Positions 20,365 through 32,795 of a DNA stretch of 64,000 nt are shown in pieces. The stretch comes from Ypsolopha sequella (lineage: Eukaryota > Arthropoda > Insecta > Lepidoptera > Ypsolophidae). Every line of letters begins with the position of its first letter. Positions within the stretch are counted from its first letter, which is position 1. The notes under the pieces were generated by a model. That model did no database searches, was not told the DNA's origin, and was given only the letters and a program-made list of their open reading frames with translations. The DNA is taken from NCBI GenBank assembly GCA_934047225.1, contig OW203991.1, positions 1,550,001-1,614,000 of the forward strand. The letters run 5' to 3'. The translations under genes were made by a program, and so were the position numbers.

Positions 20365-21087
20365 CAGTGTTGCCGTTTTGGCCACTTTGTGGCTAGATCT
20401 AGCAGATTTTCAACAGTTTTAGCCAAAAAATAATCAATTTTAGCCACCAAAACAAATCTAGCTACTTCTAGCCATTTCTGGTATTTTTATTACTGTATTG
20501 TCTCTTCCCCACTCTAATGCGGAAGTAGAAAAGCTATTTAGCGTCATGAACACAGTGAAAAATAAATTAAGAAACAGATTATGTGCATTAACACTTAATT
20601 CTATAATAATGATTAGAAACCGACTAAAAATATTAAAAAAAGATTGCCGCAACTACGTTTTACCACCTCAAGTGTTAACCAAAATCACAAAAACTGTCAA
20701 AACAGTAAAAGAAATCGAAGTACAATCTACATCATCATCCATTCACGAAGACATTTCAGAATTACCAGATGACATTGTAGACCTTCAAATCGACTTTTAA
20801 TTTTTTGCTAAAAATTTAATCCAGCTACAGGTTGTAGCCTACAACCGTTAATATAACCAATTTTTAATAAATTTATGACTTAAATTAGGTACCGTTTTAA
20901 TTAAACCTACTAATCTCAATTCCTATATAAAAATACCTAATATGATATTATCAGTAATATCAGGGTATTAAAGTAGGTCAAAAATTTAGCCACTTCTAGC
21001 CACTTTTCGAAAGATATTTTTCTTACAAAACTAGCCACTTTTTCAATTTAAGCAGCCACAAACTAGACTGTCGTAACGGCAACACTG
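20365..21087 (+). mobile_element. hAT deletion derivative, 723 bp
   Basis: CAGTGTTGCCGTT at the left end and its complement AACGGCAACACTG at the right are the terminal inverted repeats. ATTGGCAG is duplicated on both sides (20357-20364 and 21088-21095). LTR2 and LTR3 carry the single uninterrupted ATTGGCAG, which is a direct empty-site control. Subterminal TAGCCAC/GTGGCTA motifs are numerous, as is usual for hAT elements. A piece of the transposase C-terminus remains. Confidence 0.93.
20483..20800 (+). pseudogene. hAT transposase C-terminal dimerisation domain
   Basis: The frame reads SLPHSNAEVEKLFSVMNTVK, then NKLRNRLCALTLNSIIMIRNRL. LPHSNAEVE-LFS-MN--K--LRNRL is the signature of the hAT family dimerisation region (hATC), near the C-terminus of the transposase. 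About 60 further residues follow, ending in an acidic tail (ELPDDIVDLQIDF) at a natural stop. There is no upstream methionine: the element has lost the BED-type zinc finger and the RNase H-like catalytic core between the left terminus and this point. It cannot encode an active enzyme, but the conserved frame shows the internal deletion is not very old. Confidence 0.88.
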
Positions 21088-21591
21088 ATTGGCAGTTTTG
21101 GCGGTATTATTGTAAGACTCTGTAAGAGGTGATAGTGTCCCCAATAAAACTATATCATAATATCTTATCCACCTGTCTTATTTATAGTATATCATTAGAG
21201 AATATTATCAATTCAGAAGTGCTATAAATACACCTAAAAGCCCAAATAAAACCGCTCAGAAACAAAAAGAAAGATTGCGTTGTAAAATGGTGGCGTGACG
21301 TTTTCAGTTGTGTTTTCAAGATCAAAATGGGCTGCATAAAGTGAAATAATAGTTTTTCATAGCCCTATTAGACGATAACAATAACTTTTAAACAAAGTTA
21401 AGTGTAATTAAGTACTTAAACCTCATCTACTTTAAATTGTGAAACAACCAGAGCGGTCATTGACCCCGCTACAGGACTATCAATTTGCATCAGAAAGAAA
21501 TGGAAAAATGTTCAGAAAATGATGGAAAAACAAACAAATGGAGGCTAAACTCTAGATTACGGAACGCTGGTATCTAAGAAAAACTGAAAAA

Positions 21592-22134
21592 TGTGATATT
21601 ATGCTGTGATACCTACTGAAAATTATTCTAAATCAATTTACTGATCGAGTAACACTAGGCTTGTGTCTTTGAAAGGAATGTTATACAGAGATTGTATGTA
21701 ATGGAATGTTTGATCATTATATTTATTTTCTTCGGTGAAATAAATGCATGGACATAATTGAGCCAGTGACCATAAGTTTATGCAATAATGTTACTTGGAA
21801 AACAATTTTGGAGATACACATACAAAAATAAATAAACAAACATGAGTTATTAAGCAAGTGAGTATTGAAGGAAATCTGTGACTGGAATCTGGAATATATT
21901 CACACTGTGATATTATGCTGTGATACCTACTGAAAATTATTCTGAATAAATTTATTGATCGAGTAATACTAGGCTTGTGTCTTTGAAAGGAGTGTTATAC
22001 AGAGATTGTATGTCATGGAATATTTGATCATTATATTTATTTTCTTCGGTGAAATAAATGCATGGACATAATTGAGCCAGTGACCATAAGTTTATGCAAT
22101 AATGTTACTTGGAAAACAATTTTGGAGATACACA
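21592..22134 (+). repeat. 229-bp direct duplication
   Basis: 21592-21820 and 21906-22134 are the same length and differ by only a few bases (both run TGTGATATTATGCTGTGATA to TTTGGAGATACACA). They are separated by 85 bases. The same pair exists in internal region 2 at 29011-29239 and 29325-29553. Confidence 0.9.
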
Positions 22135-22695
22135 ACAAATAAGGATATTGACTAGAAGCTACAATTTAATATATAATGTGAACACACATGAAATAAGAGT
22201 GAAAAAGATAAATGGAAATTTATAATATACAGTTATGGTGCAAGGATCACACTTGCAGGAAATAACTTTCAGGTTTTTCTTAATGTCAGTAAAATAAAAC
22301 TGCATGGAGTTTTTGATTGGAGGAAATTCCTACTAACCACTGTGAAGGAGTTGAGAATGATTATTTTCAGTATATTGGCTTTAAGTTGTAATTTTTCAGA
22401 ATTTGAATGCACATTATAAGAGTGAAATCGAGGAAATTCAATAATAAAGAGGGAGTGCACAATATCATACTTTCAGGGTTTACTTTCAGAAAATTATTTT
22501 CAGTTTTGTTGAAGTACTGCCAAGGAGGGTTACAGCTGTAAACAAAAATACAAATATTGGAAACAGTAAGGTTTTGAGAAATGTGTAAATCAATGTGAAA
22601 CCGACCAGATGACATGGTGGTATGGGTATATGTTTATATTTTCATAACTTAGTGTGTCCAAATGCACAAGGAAGAGTGAGGTAATACCATTCTTT

Positions 22696-22716
22696 ATTAT
22701 TATTATTATTATTATT
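22696..22716. repeat. ATT microsatellite, seven units
   Basis: Five units in the equivalent place of internal region 2 (30115-30129). It accounts for the whole 6-bp length difference between the two internal regions. Confidence 0.9.
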
Positions 22717-23081
22717 CTGGCTATGGATTTTAATCCATTGTATTGATTAATTCTTTATTGAGGACCAGTAAACCTTGTATTTGTTAATGAAGTTATGCTT
22801 TTGGACCCTACAGTTACACTTTCAACAAGTAATTTCAAGTTAACTTTTAATGGCTGACTCACCTGTTATGATATAACAAACAGTAGCAAATGTCTTGTAA
22901 TAAAAATAAATAAATAAAATGGTGAGTGAGGAATGAAAGTATTGGAAGTTGGTTTGAAGCATATATTGGATACACAAATATTTACATAAAATATAGGCGA
23001 TGGACAATGCAAAAGTTTAAGGGTTTAGCTCTGTTCAGTATAAGTAATTGATTGTTTTCTTACTAGATTTTGCTGTTGGTG

Positions 23082-23693
23082 CCTGAGGCCGATTCACAGT
23101 GTGAACGCGGTATTTCATCAACTACAATCTGAGACCGACCCACCTTGTGTGCGAACGCGGTATATGTTTAATGAATTTTATCAATCTGAGACCGACCCAC
23201 CTTGTGTGCGAACGCGGTATATGGTTCATGAATTTTATCAATCTGAGACCGACCCACCTTGTGTGCGAACGCGGTATATGTTTCATGAACTTTATCAAGC
23301 TGAGACCGATTCACATTGTGTGTGAACGCGGTATATGTTTCATGAATTTTATCAATCTGAGACCGACCCACCTTGTGTGCGAACGCGGTATATGGTTCAT
23401 GAATTTTATCAATCTGAGACCGACCCACCTTGTGTGCGAACGCGGTATATGTTTCATGAACTTTATCAAGCTGAGACCGATTCACATTGTGTGTGAACGC
23501 GGTATATGTTTCATGAATTTTATCAATCTGAGACCGATTCACATTGTGTGTGAACGCGGTACATGTTTCATGAATTTTATCAATCTGAGACCGATTCACA
23601 TTGTGTGTGAACGCGGTATATGTTTCATGAATTTTATTAATCTGAGACCGAACCACCTAGTGTGTGAGCACAGTATATTTCATCGACTACATA
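23082..23693 (+). repeat. 57-bp minisatellite with 171-bp higher-order unit
   Basis: About ten units of CTGAGACCGA + CCCACCTTGTGTGCGAACGC or TTCACATTGTGTGTGAACGC + GGTATATGTTTCATGAA + TTTTATCAAT, with degenerate first and last units. The order of variants is A, A', A'', B, A', A'', B, B', B, end. So the block A'-A''-B (171 bp) is itself repeated. Because 57 is divisible by three, long open frames appear on both strands; they are by-products. Confidence 0.92.
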
Positions 23694-23796
23694 TAGCAGC
23701 ATGAAGAGTTCTGTCTGCACTGAAGCAGCCTGTGGACGCCTACAATGCTTAAGAATATATATATATATCCTACTGATAAATCTATAACGTAACATA

Positions 23797-24010
23797 CATG
23801 CTCTTTATTGTGCACGGAAACAAAAGAAGTTATAAAATATGTTAGAGAGGGTACAATGGGTGGTCTTATTGTTTGACAGATTTCTTCCAGACAACCTTTG
23901 GGTGATAGATAATGTAAAATAGAGGATGGTGCGTAGGTGGTGTAAAGAAAATAGATAAGATAAAAATTTATTTAGCTTGTTGTACAAAAGGTGTCTTGAA
24001 TAATAAGTAT
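23797..24010 (-). repeat. Antisense LINE 3' end
   Basis: CTCTTTATTGTGCACGGAAACA...AGATTTCTTCCAGACAACCTTTGGGTGAT matches the stretch next to a LINE C-terminus at 46437-46560 and another copy at 24672. Read on the minus strand it ends in a polyadenylation-like region. Confidence 0.55.
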
Positions 24011-24204
24011 CAAACAAGGACCCTGTAAGGGCGCTGCTAAATTTAGTCAGTGACTATAATATAATAAATAACTTATTTCTTATGTTACCTAAATATTAAA
24101 TTATCTACATGTCAAAATACATACTAATCTATATTGATTGATTGAATGTGTTTTAATGTATGTGGTACAAACAAATAAAATAAATATGTATATAGATTAC
24201 TTAC

Positions 24205-24597
24205 TTAAGGGGCTTAGTATAGTCAAATAGGTACTTCCAAAGCTTACTCCTAGTTTATAGTGCAAGTATAGTTTGTATTATGAATTATCAACACTAAGAC
24301 AACATGCAACATTTTTCTTTTTCAAACCACGCTTAGCCTATTTAATACATTTATGCTTTGATAAATAGATATAAACTTGATAGCTATAAAGATAACATAG
24401 GATTATTCAATCAAACAATCACGTCCATGTGAAAAGTATTATTTTCTCCTATTTCGCCCTATCAAGGACGCAGCGAGCGTCGCAACAGCCACTATGCATT
24501 GCCACTATGTTATATAAACGTTATTTTAATGTCGTTTCCGTCGATATTTGTAACGACAAACATCGAGCTGCTAATTTGGCGACAGTAATCGCCTTAA
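24205..24597 (+). mobile_element. TTAA MITE, copy 2
   Basis: TTAA at both ends (24205-24208 and 24594-24597). Left end GGGGCTTAGTATAGTCAAATAGGTAC, right end TAATTTGGCGACAGTAATCGCC. Shorter than the other copies by internal deletion. Confidence 0.8.
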
Positions 24598-24671
24598 GTA
24601 AACCTTTCGTTTTGCATTGTTAATTTTTAAGTAGAATATTTATTTTGTTAACAAATACCGAATCATTCATA

Positions 24672-24905
24672 TTTTATATCCTTTATTGTACACAGAAACA
24701 TAAACTAAGACAACAAAATAAAATATATATATATATATATATGTATATTTATACATAAAAGCGGGCTTACCTTTACAGGAGGTTTCTTCCAGCCAACAAG
24801 TGTTGTGGGGAAAATTTATACTGAACAGCAGTGGGGAGAGGTAGAATTTTATTATGACGTTGACAAACAAAAAAAAGAATATATATAATAATAATAATAA
24901 GAAAA
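24672..24905 (-). repeat. Second antisense LINE 3' end and TA microsatellite
   Basis: TCCTTTATTGTACACAGAAACATAAAC...GGTTTCTTCCAGCCAACAAG resembles 23797 and 46437. A TA run lies at about 24723-24742 and TAATAATAATAATAA near 24887. Confidence 0.5.
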
Positions 24906-25382
24906 ACACCGCGTGATGCAAGAGCCAATTCTAAGAGTTCTTAATTAAGATAAGGCCCCCCTTTCATCATACAAAAAGAAAAAGCATTGATAATTTTATG
25001 ATGACAGTGTATTTGAATGAAGTATGATAAAATCAGTTGAATGAACTGGTTGGCGGCAAGCATGTACAATTTATGACTCTGACACTGAGGTAACACTGGT
25101 TGAAATAGTTTACCTGCTTATCAGAAGAGGCCATCGGTTTTATAAATAAGTATATTAATTTTAGGTACATTTTCCTAGTTTCCGATTGAAGAAATAACTA
25201 TTGAAATGAGGTCTTTATCGACACTTTTCTCATAGTTGTGACAAATAGGAATGACACGCCTTAATAATATTTTATTATATGTACTTGCCAGTATTTTTAG
25301 TTAATTTTATATTAATTTAGAACTGTAATTTCGCTGTTCTTCCGGAGTCCGTCCCTCTTACACTGCGACTTTTTCCGCATCG

Positions 25383-25764
25383 AGTACCGATGAACGTTGC
25401 AACCGTGACATATCCTCCTAAGTACCGATAAACGTTGCAACCGTGACATATCCTCCTAAGTACCGATGAACGTTGCAACCGTGACATATCCTCCTAAGTA
25501 CCGATGAACGTTGCAACCGTGACATATCCTCCTAAGTACCGATGAACGTTGCAACCGTGACATATCCTCCTAAGTACCGATGAACGTTGCAACCGTGACA
25601 TATCCTCCTAAGTACCGATGAACGTTGCAACCGTGACATATCCTCCTAAGTACCGATGAACGTTGCAACCGTGACATATCCTCCTAAGTACCGATGAACG
25701 TTGCAACCGTGACATATCCTCCTAAGTACCGATGAACGTAGCAACCGTGACATATCCTCCTAAG
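25383..25764 (+). repeat. 38-bp minisatellite, ten units
   Basis: Unit CCGATGAACGTTGCAACCGT + GACATATCCTCCTAAGTA repeated ten times without spacers. Only two variants were seen: ATAAACG in the second unit and GTAGCAACC in the last. Confidence 0.95.
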
Positions 25765-28404
25765 ACTGTCAACTAATCCACATAAGTAATTTGACTTTCA
25801 CAACACAATATTTATTCTTATAGACAATAAATATTATAACGTATATATACAAATGAACATTGTAGGTATGTACATTATGCTTGCAATAAAAATATTGAGT
25901 AATGAGTATGTAAATATTGTATGATTGGATTTAAAAAAAAAAATAATTAAATATGACCTAATAAACACAAAGCTGCAACTATAATTAAGCTTCACACAAC
26001 TCCATCATTATAATTATTCCATAATGTTAAGAATAGTGATGAAGTGAATCTTGCTTTTCTATTGCAAGATAACGTTAATTGTAAGGTTATTATTATTACA
26101 ACTTAAATTTAAGTAAACAACTTGTAGTAACATTTCAAATAACTCAATAAGTAACGAGATTACATTTTAAATGCATTTTATAATTTAATACCTATATGTT
26201 TGTGTTGTGTTCGGTATCGATTTTATTTGCTCAGTGGTATCGATTGGTCAAACCAGTAAAATTACTAATTTTGTGAAATAAATTAAACATATCCAAGAAG
26301 ACCCTTCATTGTTACGATGTTGTAAGCCTCGCATATTCTGTTAATTTTCCACGTGGTCAAATCAGTTTGACAAAATAGTTTGACTACGTGGAGGCAGCGA
26401 TTTTATTTTGCTTTTTGACCCTTTAAAAATAAATGTTTTAATTATTTGACAACTAAAGATGTAATTTGTTGACCTAAACGGACTCACCAAATTGTTGTAT
26501 TTAAATAAAATTATGATGATGAAGTCCAGGAATAGGGACATTCCTCATACAGGATGGCCGATGCGCACTGCAAGGGTGCGTGTGATAGGTATCATGTATC
26601 ATGCATGACGAGCGCTGTCCGCGGCGCCAGCGTCTGCGCTGTGCCTCTTGTCAATTTTGAGCAGTCATGCTTATTTATTTATTATTTTTTTTTGTACAAA
26701 AAGCAAATTTCATAAGTACTTATAATTATACATGCCTTGCAAAACTACCTATATAAACAGTTGGTCTGCAGGAATGAGTCACGAGATTTGCGGAAAGGAA
26801 ATAATTTGTGGGAAAGTTACTTAAATATTTTTCTTTAGATGATCAATTGTGTGGTGTCTCTAAAAGATATTGTTCAGATGTGGTAGGTAATTGTAATTAT
26901 TAATTGTAAATAGGCCCTTAAAATTCATCCATTAACCATGGATGTCAATTGCCAACCTTACACCATTATTCACGTCATGCCTTTGACTCAGCTGTATTAG
27001 TTACTTAAAATTATAATGATAAAAAAAAAATCGTTAGCAAACAATATAAAAAAATATATATATATCTTAAAATAGGGTTACAGAAACTAGAAGTTTACAA
27101 ATAAGAAGGTAAGAGAATTTGAAACGCAGTGTCCAATACAACAGAGTTGCAAAAATATAGCAGCATCCTTAAAATTACATTTTAAAGTGTAACATTTGTT
27201 TAGCAGACTCCTCAATCTTTGTTAAGAAGGGGTATGATATCTCAACTTTCTGGTTATCAGTCTTTCTGGGAGAGAATATAATATACTTATTGTTATTATT
27301 TTTAATTAATAATTACCTACTAATAAAACAATTAATTAGTTATTAATTCACAAGTTTAAATTATGATTTTATTTGATTGTTTTGGACACCATGCTATCTT
27401 AATCAATTTACATAACTAAACTTTACAAATATCACTAGCTAAAAAAAAAAAAAAAAAAAAATCTAAAGAAAACAAAATTCAGACAAATACGAATATAATA
27501 AATACGAATATTTTTATGCACAACACAAAATGTTGATGAATAAATGTTCAGATGAAATGTTGAATGTTCTATATTCCATAACAAAATTATTACAAGAAAT
27601 AACACATTATATGTTTATAATATATTATATTAGTTTAAATAAATTGTAAAAATGAGATTATATTCGTTTAGGTATTTCACTTAAGTACGTAAATAAAAAT
27701 TATTTACTTACAACGTACGTGACATTGACAAAAGGAAGTAGGTACTTGTGTGTTATGTTCTATTAGAATAATATTATTGTGATATCTATGTTTGTTCCGT
27801 ACGTATTATCAATAATCTTGTAAAACGACTTTCATTAATACACACAATTTAAAGGAACTGATAAACCTACACTTAATTAATTAATTAAATGAGCTTAAAA
27901 TAAAGTAGAAAAATGTATTTTGAGTTAAGTATATAAATTGTACTAAATTGTATTCAATTCAATTTCGTTTAAGACTTAATTATACTTACTTATAATCGCA
28001 TTGAGTTTTGGCAAAAGACATAATAAGATAATTGTAGATACGAGTATTGTTAAACTATAAATATACATGTCAATATAAAGTATGTACTCAATTTGATGTT
28101 TGAACGCTTATAACATCTATTAGAAATTGTGGATCGATTAGTGTATTTCATCGTTTTTATACAATTACCGGGTGTTTTGATTATTTTGATACCTATGTGT
28201 AGTGATTATCGATATAGTAAAACCTTAAAAATGTCATCTTAATTTAAGTTACGATATGAAATGTTAGATATTCCGATATTAAAATATTATTATATAAAAT
28301 ATTGGGATATTCGGTCAAGTTACAGTCTATTAAGATATTAAGTATGAGTAGTATTTGGTCTCTATAATTTTGCCTGAGGTCAGGCAAGGGTCAGGATGGC
28401 CGAC
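25765..28404. other. A+T-rich 3' part of internal region 1
   Basis: No coding motif. GAGGATGTCCGCG-rich patch near 26610-26650. AGGATGGCCGA occurs at 26551 and again at the end of the region at 28393. Short palindrome GCCTGAGGTCAGGC lies about 30 bases before LTR2. Confidence 0.6.
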
Positions 28405-28629
28405 TGTTAGCTATTACAGGTTTTTATTACATGTATTTGTTATTTTAAATAATCATAGTCAAGTAAGGATATTCATTGTGAGACAGCTGGCAACACACAG
28501 CTGTCAATTGGCAGTTTTGGCGGTATTATTGTAAGACTCTGTAAGAGGTGATAGTGTCCCCAATAAAACTATATCATAATATCTTATCCACCTGTCTTAT
28601 TTATAGTATATCATTAGAGAATATTATCA
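28405..28629 (+). repeat. LTR2 (intact, 225 bp)
   Basis: TGTTAGC...ATTATCA. Contains AATAAA at 28562-28567, a possible polyadenylation signal, and the uninterrupted hAT target ATTGGCAG. Matches LTR3 at every base I compared. Confidence 0.92.
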
Positions 28630-30494
28630 ATTCAGAAGTGCTATAAATACACCTAAAAGCCCAAATAAAACCGCTCAGAAACAAAAAGAAAGATTGCGTT
28701 GTAAAATGGTGGCGTGACGTTTTCAGTTGTGTTTTCAAGATCAAAATGGGCTGCATAAAGTGAAATAATAGTTTTTCATAGCCCTATTAGACGATAACAA
28801 TAACTTTTAAACAAAGTTAAGTGTAATTAAGTACTTAAACCTCATCTACTTTAAATTGTGAAACAACCAGAGCGGTCATTGACCCCGCTACAGGACTATC
28901 AATTTGCATCAGAAAGAAATGGAAAAATGTTCAGAAAATGATGGAAAAACAAACAAATGGAGGCTAAACTCTAGATTACGGAACGCTGGTATCTAAGAAA
29001 AACTGAAAAATGTGATATTATGCTGTGATACCTACTGAAAATTATTCTAAATCAATTTACTGATCGAGTAACACTAGGCTTGTGTCTTTGAAAGGAATGT
29101 TATACAGAGATTGTATGTAATGGAATGTTTGATCATTATATTTATTTTCTTCGGTGAAATAAATGCATGGACATAATTGAGCCAGTGACCATAAGTTTAT
29201 GCAATAATGTTACTTGGAAAACAATTTTGGAGATACACATACAAAAATAAATAAACAAACATGAGTTATTAAGCAAGTGAGTATTGAAGGAAATCTGTGA
29301 CTGGAATCTGGAATATATTCACACTGTGATATTATGCTGTGATACCTACTGAAAATTATTCTGAATAAATTTATTGATCGAGTAATACTAGGCTTGTGTC
29401 TTTGAAAGGAGTGTTATACAGAGATTGTATGTCATGGAATATTTGATCATTATATTTATTTTCTTCGGTGAAATAAATGCATGGACATAATTGAGCCAGT
29501 GACCATAAGTTTATGCAATAATGTTACTTGGAAAACAATTTTGGAGATACACAACAAATAAGGATATTGACTAGAAGCTACAATTTAATATATAATGTGA
29601 ACACACATGAAATAAGAGTGAAAAAGATAAATGGAAATTTATAATATACAGTTATGGTGCAAGGATCACACTTGCAGGAAATAACTTTCAGGTTTTTCTT
29701 AATGTCAGTAAAATAAAACTGCATGGAGTTTTTGATTGGAGGAAATTCCTACTAACCACTGTGAAGGAGTTGAGAATGATTATTTTCAGTATATTGGCTT
29801 TAAGTTGTAATTTTTCAGAATTTGAATGCACATTATAAGAGTGAAATCGAGGAAATTCAATAATAAAGAGGGAGTGCACAATATCATACTTTCAGGGTTT
29901 ACTTTCAGAAAATTATTTTCAGTTTTGTTGAAGTACTGCCAAGGAGGGTTACAGCTGTAAACAAAAATACAAATATTGGAAACAGTAAGGTTTTGAGAAA
30001 TGTGTAAATCAATGTGAAACCGACCAGATGACATGGTGGTATGGGTATATGTTTATATTTTCATAACTTAGTGTGTCCAAATGCACAAGGAAGAGTGAGG
30101 TAATACCATTCTTTATTATTATTATTATTCTGGCTATGGATTTTAATCCATTGTATTGATTAATTCTTTATTGAGGACCAGTAAACCTTGTATTTGTTAA
30201 TGAAGTTATGCTTTTGGACCCTACAGTTACACTTTCAACAAGTAATTTCAAGTTAACTTTTAATGGCTGACTCACCTGTTATGATATAACAAACAGTAGC
30301 AAATGTCTTGTAATAAAAATAAATAAATAAAATGGTGAGTGAGGAATGAAAGTATTGGAAGTTGGTTTGAAGCATATATTGGATACACAAATATTTACAT
30401 AAAATATAGGCGATGGACAATGCAAAAGTTTAAGGGTTTAGCTCTGTTCAGTATAAGTAATTGATTGTTTTCTTACTAGATTTTGCTGTTGGTG

Positions 30495-31106
30495 CCTGAG
30501 GCCGATTCACAGTGTGAACGCGGTATTTCATCAACTACAATCTGAGACCGACCCACCTTGTGTGCGAACGCGGTATATGTTTAATGAATTTTATCAATCT
30601 GAGACCGACCCACCTTGTGTGCGAACGCGGTATATGGTTCATGAATTTTATCAATCTGAGACCGACCCACCTTGTGTGCGAACGCGGTATATGTTTCATG
30701 AACTTTATCAAGCTGAGACCGATTCACATTGTGTGTGAACGCGGTATATGTTTCATGAATTTTATCAATCTGAGACCGACCCACCTTGTGTGCGAACGCG
30801 GTATATGGTTCATGAATTTTATCAATCTGAGACCGACCCACCTTGTGTGCGAACGCGGTATATGTTTCATGAACTTTATCAAGCTGAGACCGATTCACAT
30901 TGTGTGTGAACGCGGTATATGTTTCATGAATTTTATCAATCTGAGACCGATTCACATTGTGTGTGAACGCGGTACATGTTTCATGAATTTTATCAATCTG
31001 AGACCGATTCACATTGTGTGTGAACGCGGTATATGTTTCATGAATTTTATTAATCTGAGACCGAACCACCTAGTGTGTGAGCACAGTATATTTCATCGAC
31101 TACATA
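30495..31106 (+). repeat. 57-bp minisatellite, second copy
   Basis: Same units, variants and order as 23082-23693. Confidence 0.92.
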
Positions 31107-31617
31107 TAGCAGCATGAAGAGTTCTGTCTGCACTGAAGCAGCCTGTGGACGCCTACAATGCTTAAGAATATATATATATATCCTACTGATAAATCTATAA
31201 CGTAACATACATGCTCTTTATTGTGCACGGAAACAAAAGAAGTTATAAAATATGTTAGAGAGGGTACAATGGGTGGTCTTATTGTTTGACAGATTTCTTC
31301 CAGACAACCTTTGGGTGATAGATAATGTAAAATAGAGGATGGTGCGTAGGTGGTGTAAAGAAAATAGATAAGATAAAAATTTATTTAGCTTGTTGTACAA
31401 AAGGTGTCTTGAATAATAAGTATCAAACAAGGACCCTGTAAGGGCGCTGCTAAATTTAGTCAGTGACTATAATATAATAAATAACTTATTTCTTATGTTA
31501 CCTAAATATTAAATTATCTACATGTCAAAATACATACTAATCTATATTGATTGATTGAATGTGTTTTAATGTATGTGGTACAAACAAATAAAATAAATAT
31601 GTATATAGATTACTTAC

Positions 31618-32010
31618 TTAAGGGGCTTAGTATAGTCAAATAGGTACTTCCAAAGCTTACTCCTAGTTTATAGTGCAAGTATAGTTTGTATTATGAATTA
31701 TCAACACTAAGACAACATGCAACATTTTTCTTTTTCAAACCACGCTTAGCCTATTTAATACATTTATGCTTTGATAAATAGATATAAACTTGATAGCTAT
31801 AAAGATAACATAGGATTATTCAATCAAACAATCACGTCCATGTGAAAAGTATTATTTTCTCCTATTTCGCCCTATCAAGGACGCAGCGAGCGTCGCAACA
31901 GCCACTATGCATTGCCACTATGTTATATAAACGTTATTTTAATGTCGTTTCCGTCGATATTTGTAACGACAAACATCGAGCTGCTAATTTGGCGACAGTA
32001 ATCGCCTTAA
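31618..32010 (+). mobile_element. TTAA MITE, copy 3
   Basis: Same as 24205-24597, carried with internal region 2. Confidence 0.8.
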
Positions 32011-32795
32011 GTAAACCTTTCGTTTTGCATTGTTAATTTTTAAGTAGAATATTTATTTTGTTAACAAATACCGAATCATTCATATTTTATATCCTTTATT
32101 GTACACAGAAACATAAACTAAGACAACAAAATAAAATATATATATATATATATATGTATATTTATACATAAAAGCGGGCTTACCTTTACAGGAGGTTTCT
32201 TCCAGCCAACAAGTGTTGTGGGGAAAATTTATACTGAACAGCAGTGGGGAGAGGTAGAATTTTATTATGACGTTGACAAACAAAAAAAAGAATATATATA
32301 ATAATAATAATAAGAAAAACACCGCGTGATGCAAGAGCCAATTCTAAGAGTTCTTAATTAAGATAAGGCCCCCCTTTCATCATACAAAAAGAAAAAGCAT
32401 TGATAATTTTATGATGACAGTGTATTTGAATGAAGTATGATAAAATCAGTTGAATGAACTGGTTGGCGGCAAGCATGTACAATTTATGACTCTGACACTG
32501 AGGTAACACTGGTTGAAATAGTTTACCTGCTTATCAGAAGAGGCCATCGGTTTTATAAATAAGTATATTAATTTTAGGTACATTTTCCTAGTTTCCGATT
32601 GAAGAAATAACTATTGAAATGAGGTCTTTATCGACACTTTTCTCATAGTTGTGACAAATAGGAATGACACGCCTTAATAATATTTTATTATATGTACTTG
32701 CCAGTATTTTTAGTTAATTTTATATTAATTTAGAACTGTAATTTCGCTGTTCTTCCGGAGTCCGTCCCTCTTACACTGCGACTTTTTCCGCATCG

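Larger units (their letters stand above)
20255..21210 (+). repeat. LTR1, interrupted by hAT insertion
   Basis: Starts TGTTAGCTATTACAGG and ends AGAATATTATCA. Removing the insertion and one copy of its duplication leaves 225 bases that match LTR2 and LTR3 throughout by eye. Internal region 1 follows with ATTCAGAAGTGC. Confidence 0.9.
21211..28404 (+). other. Internal region 1 of the tandem LTR element
   Basis: Non-coding, 7194 bp. In order: a 229-bp direct duplication, an ATT microsatellite, a 57-bp minisatellite, a LINE 3' end in antisense, a TTAA MITE, a second antisense LINE 3' end, a 38-bp minisatellite, a small CCACGTGGTCAAA hairpin (26349-26393), a 21-base A run at 27441 and about 2.5 kb of A+T-rich sequence. 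The MITE and LINE pieces are at equal places in internal region 2, so they predate the duplication. Confidence 0.75.

Noticed and set aside
23147..23704. 185-codon plus-strand and 162-codon minus-strand frames
   Set aside because: Both run through the 57-bp minisatellite. A period divisible by three keeps any frame open; the peptides are pure repeats without domain features.
25383..25764. CRISPR-like array
   Set aside because: Units are directly adjacent without unique spacers and the DNA is eukaryotic. It is a minisatellite. The same holds for the 29-, 42-, 46- and 57-bp arrays.
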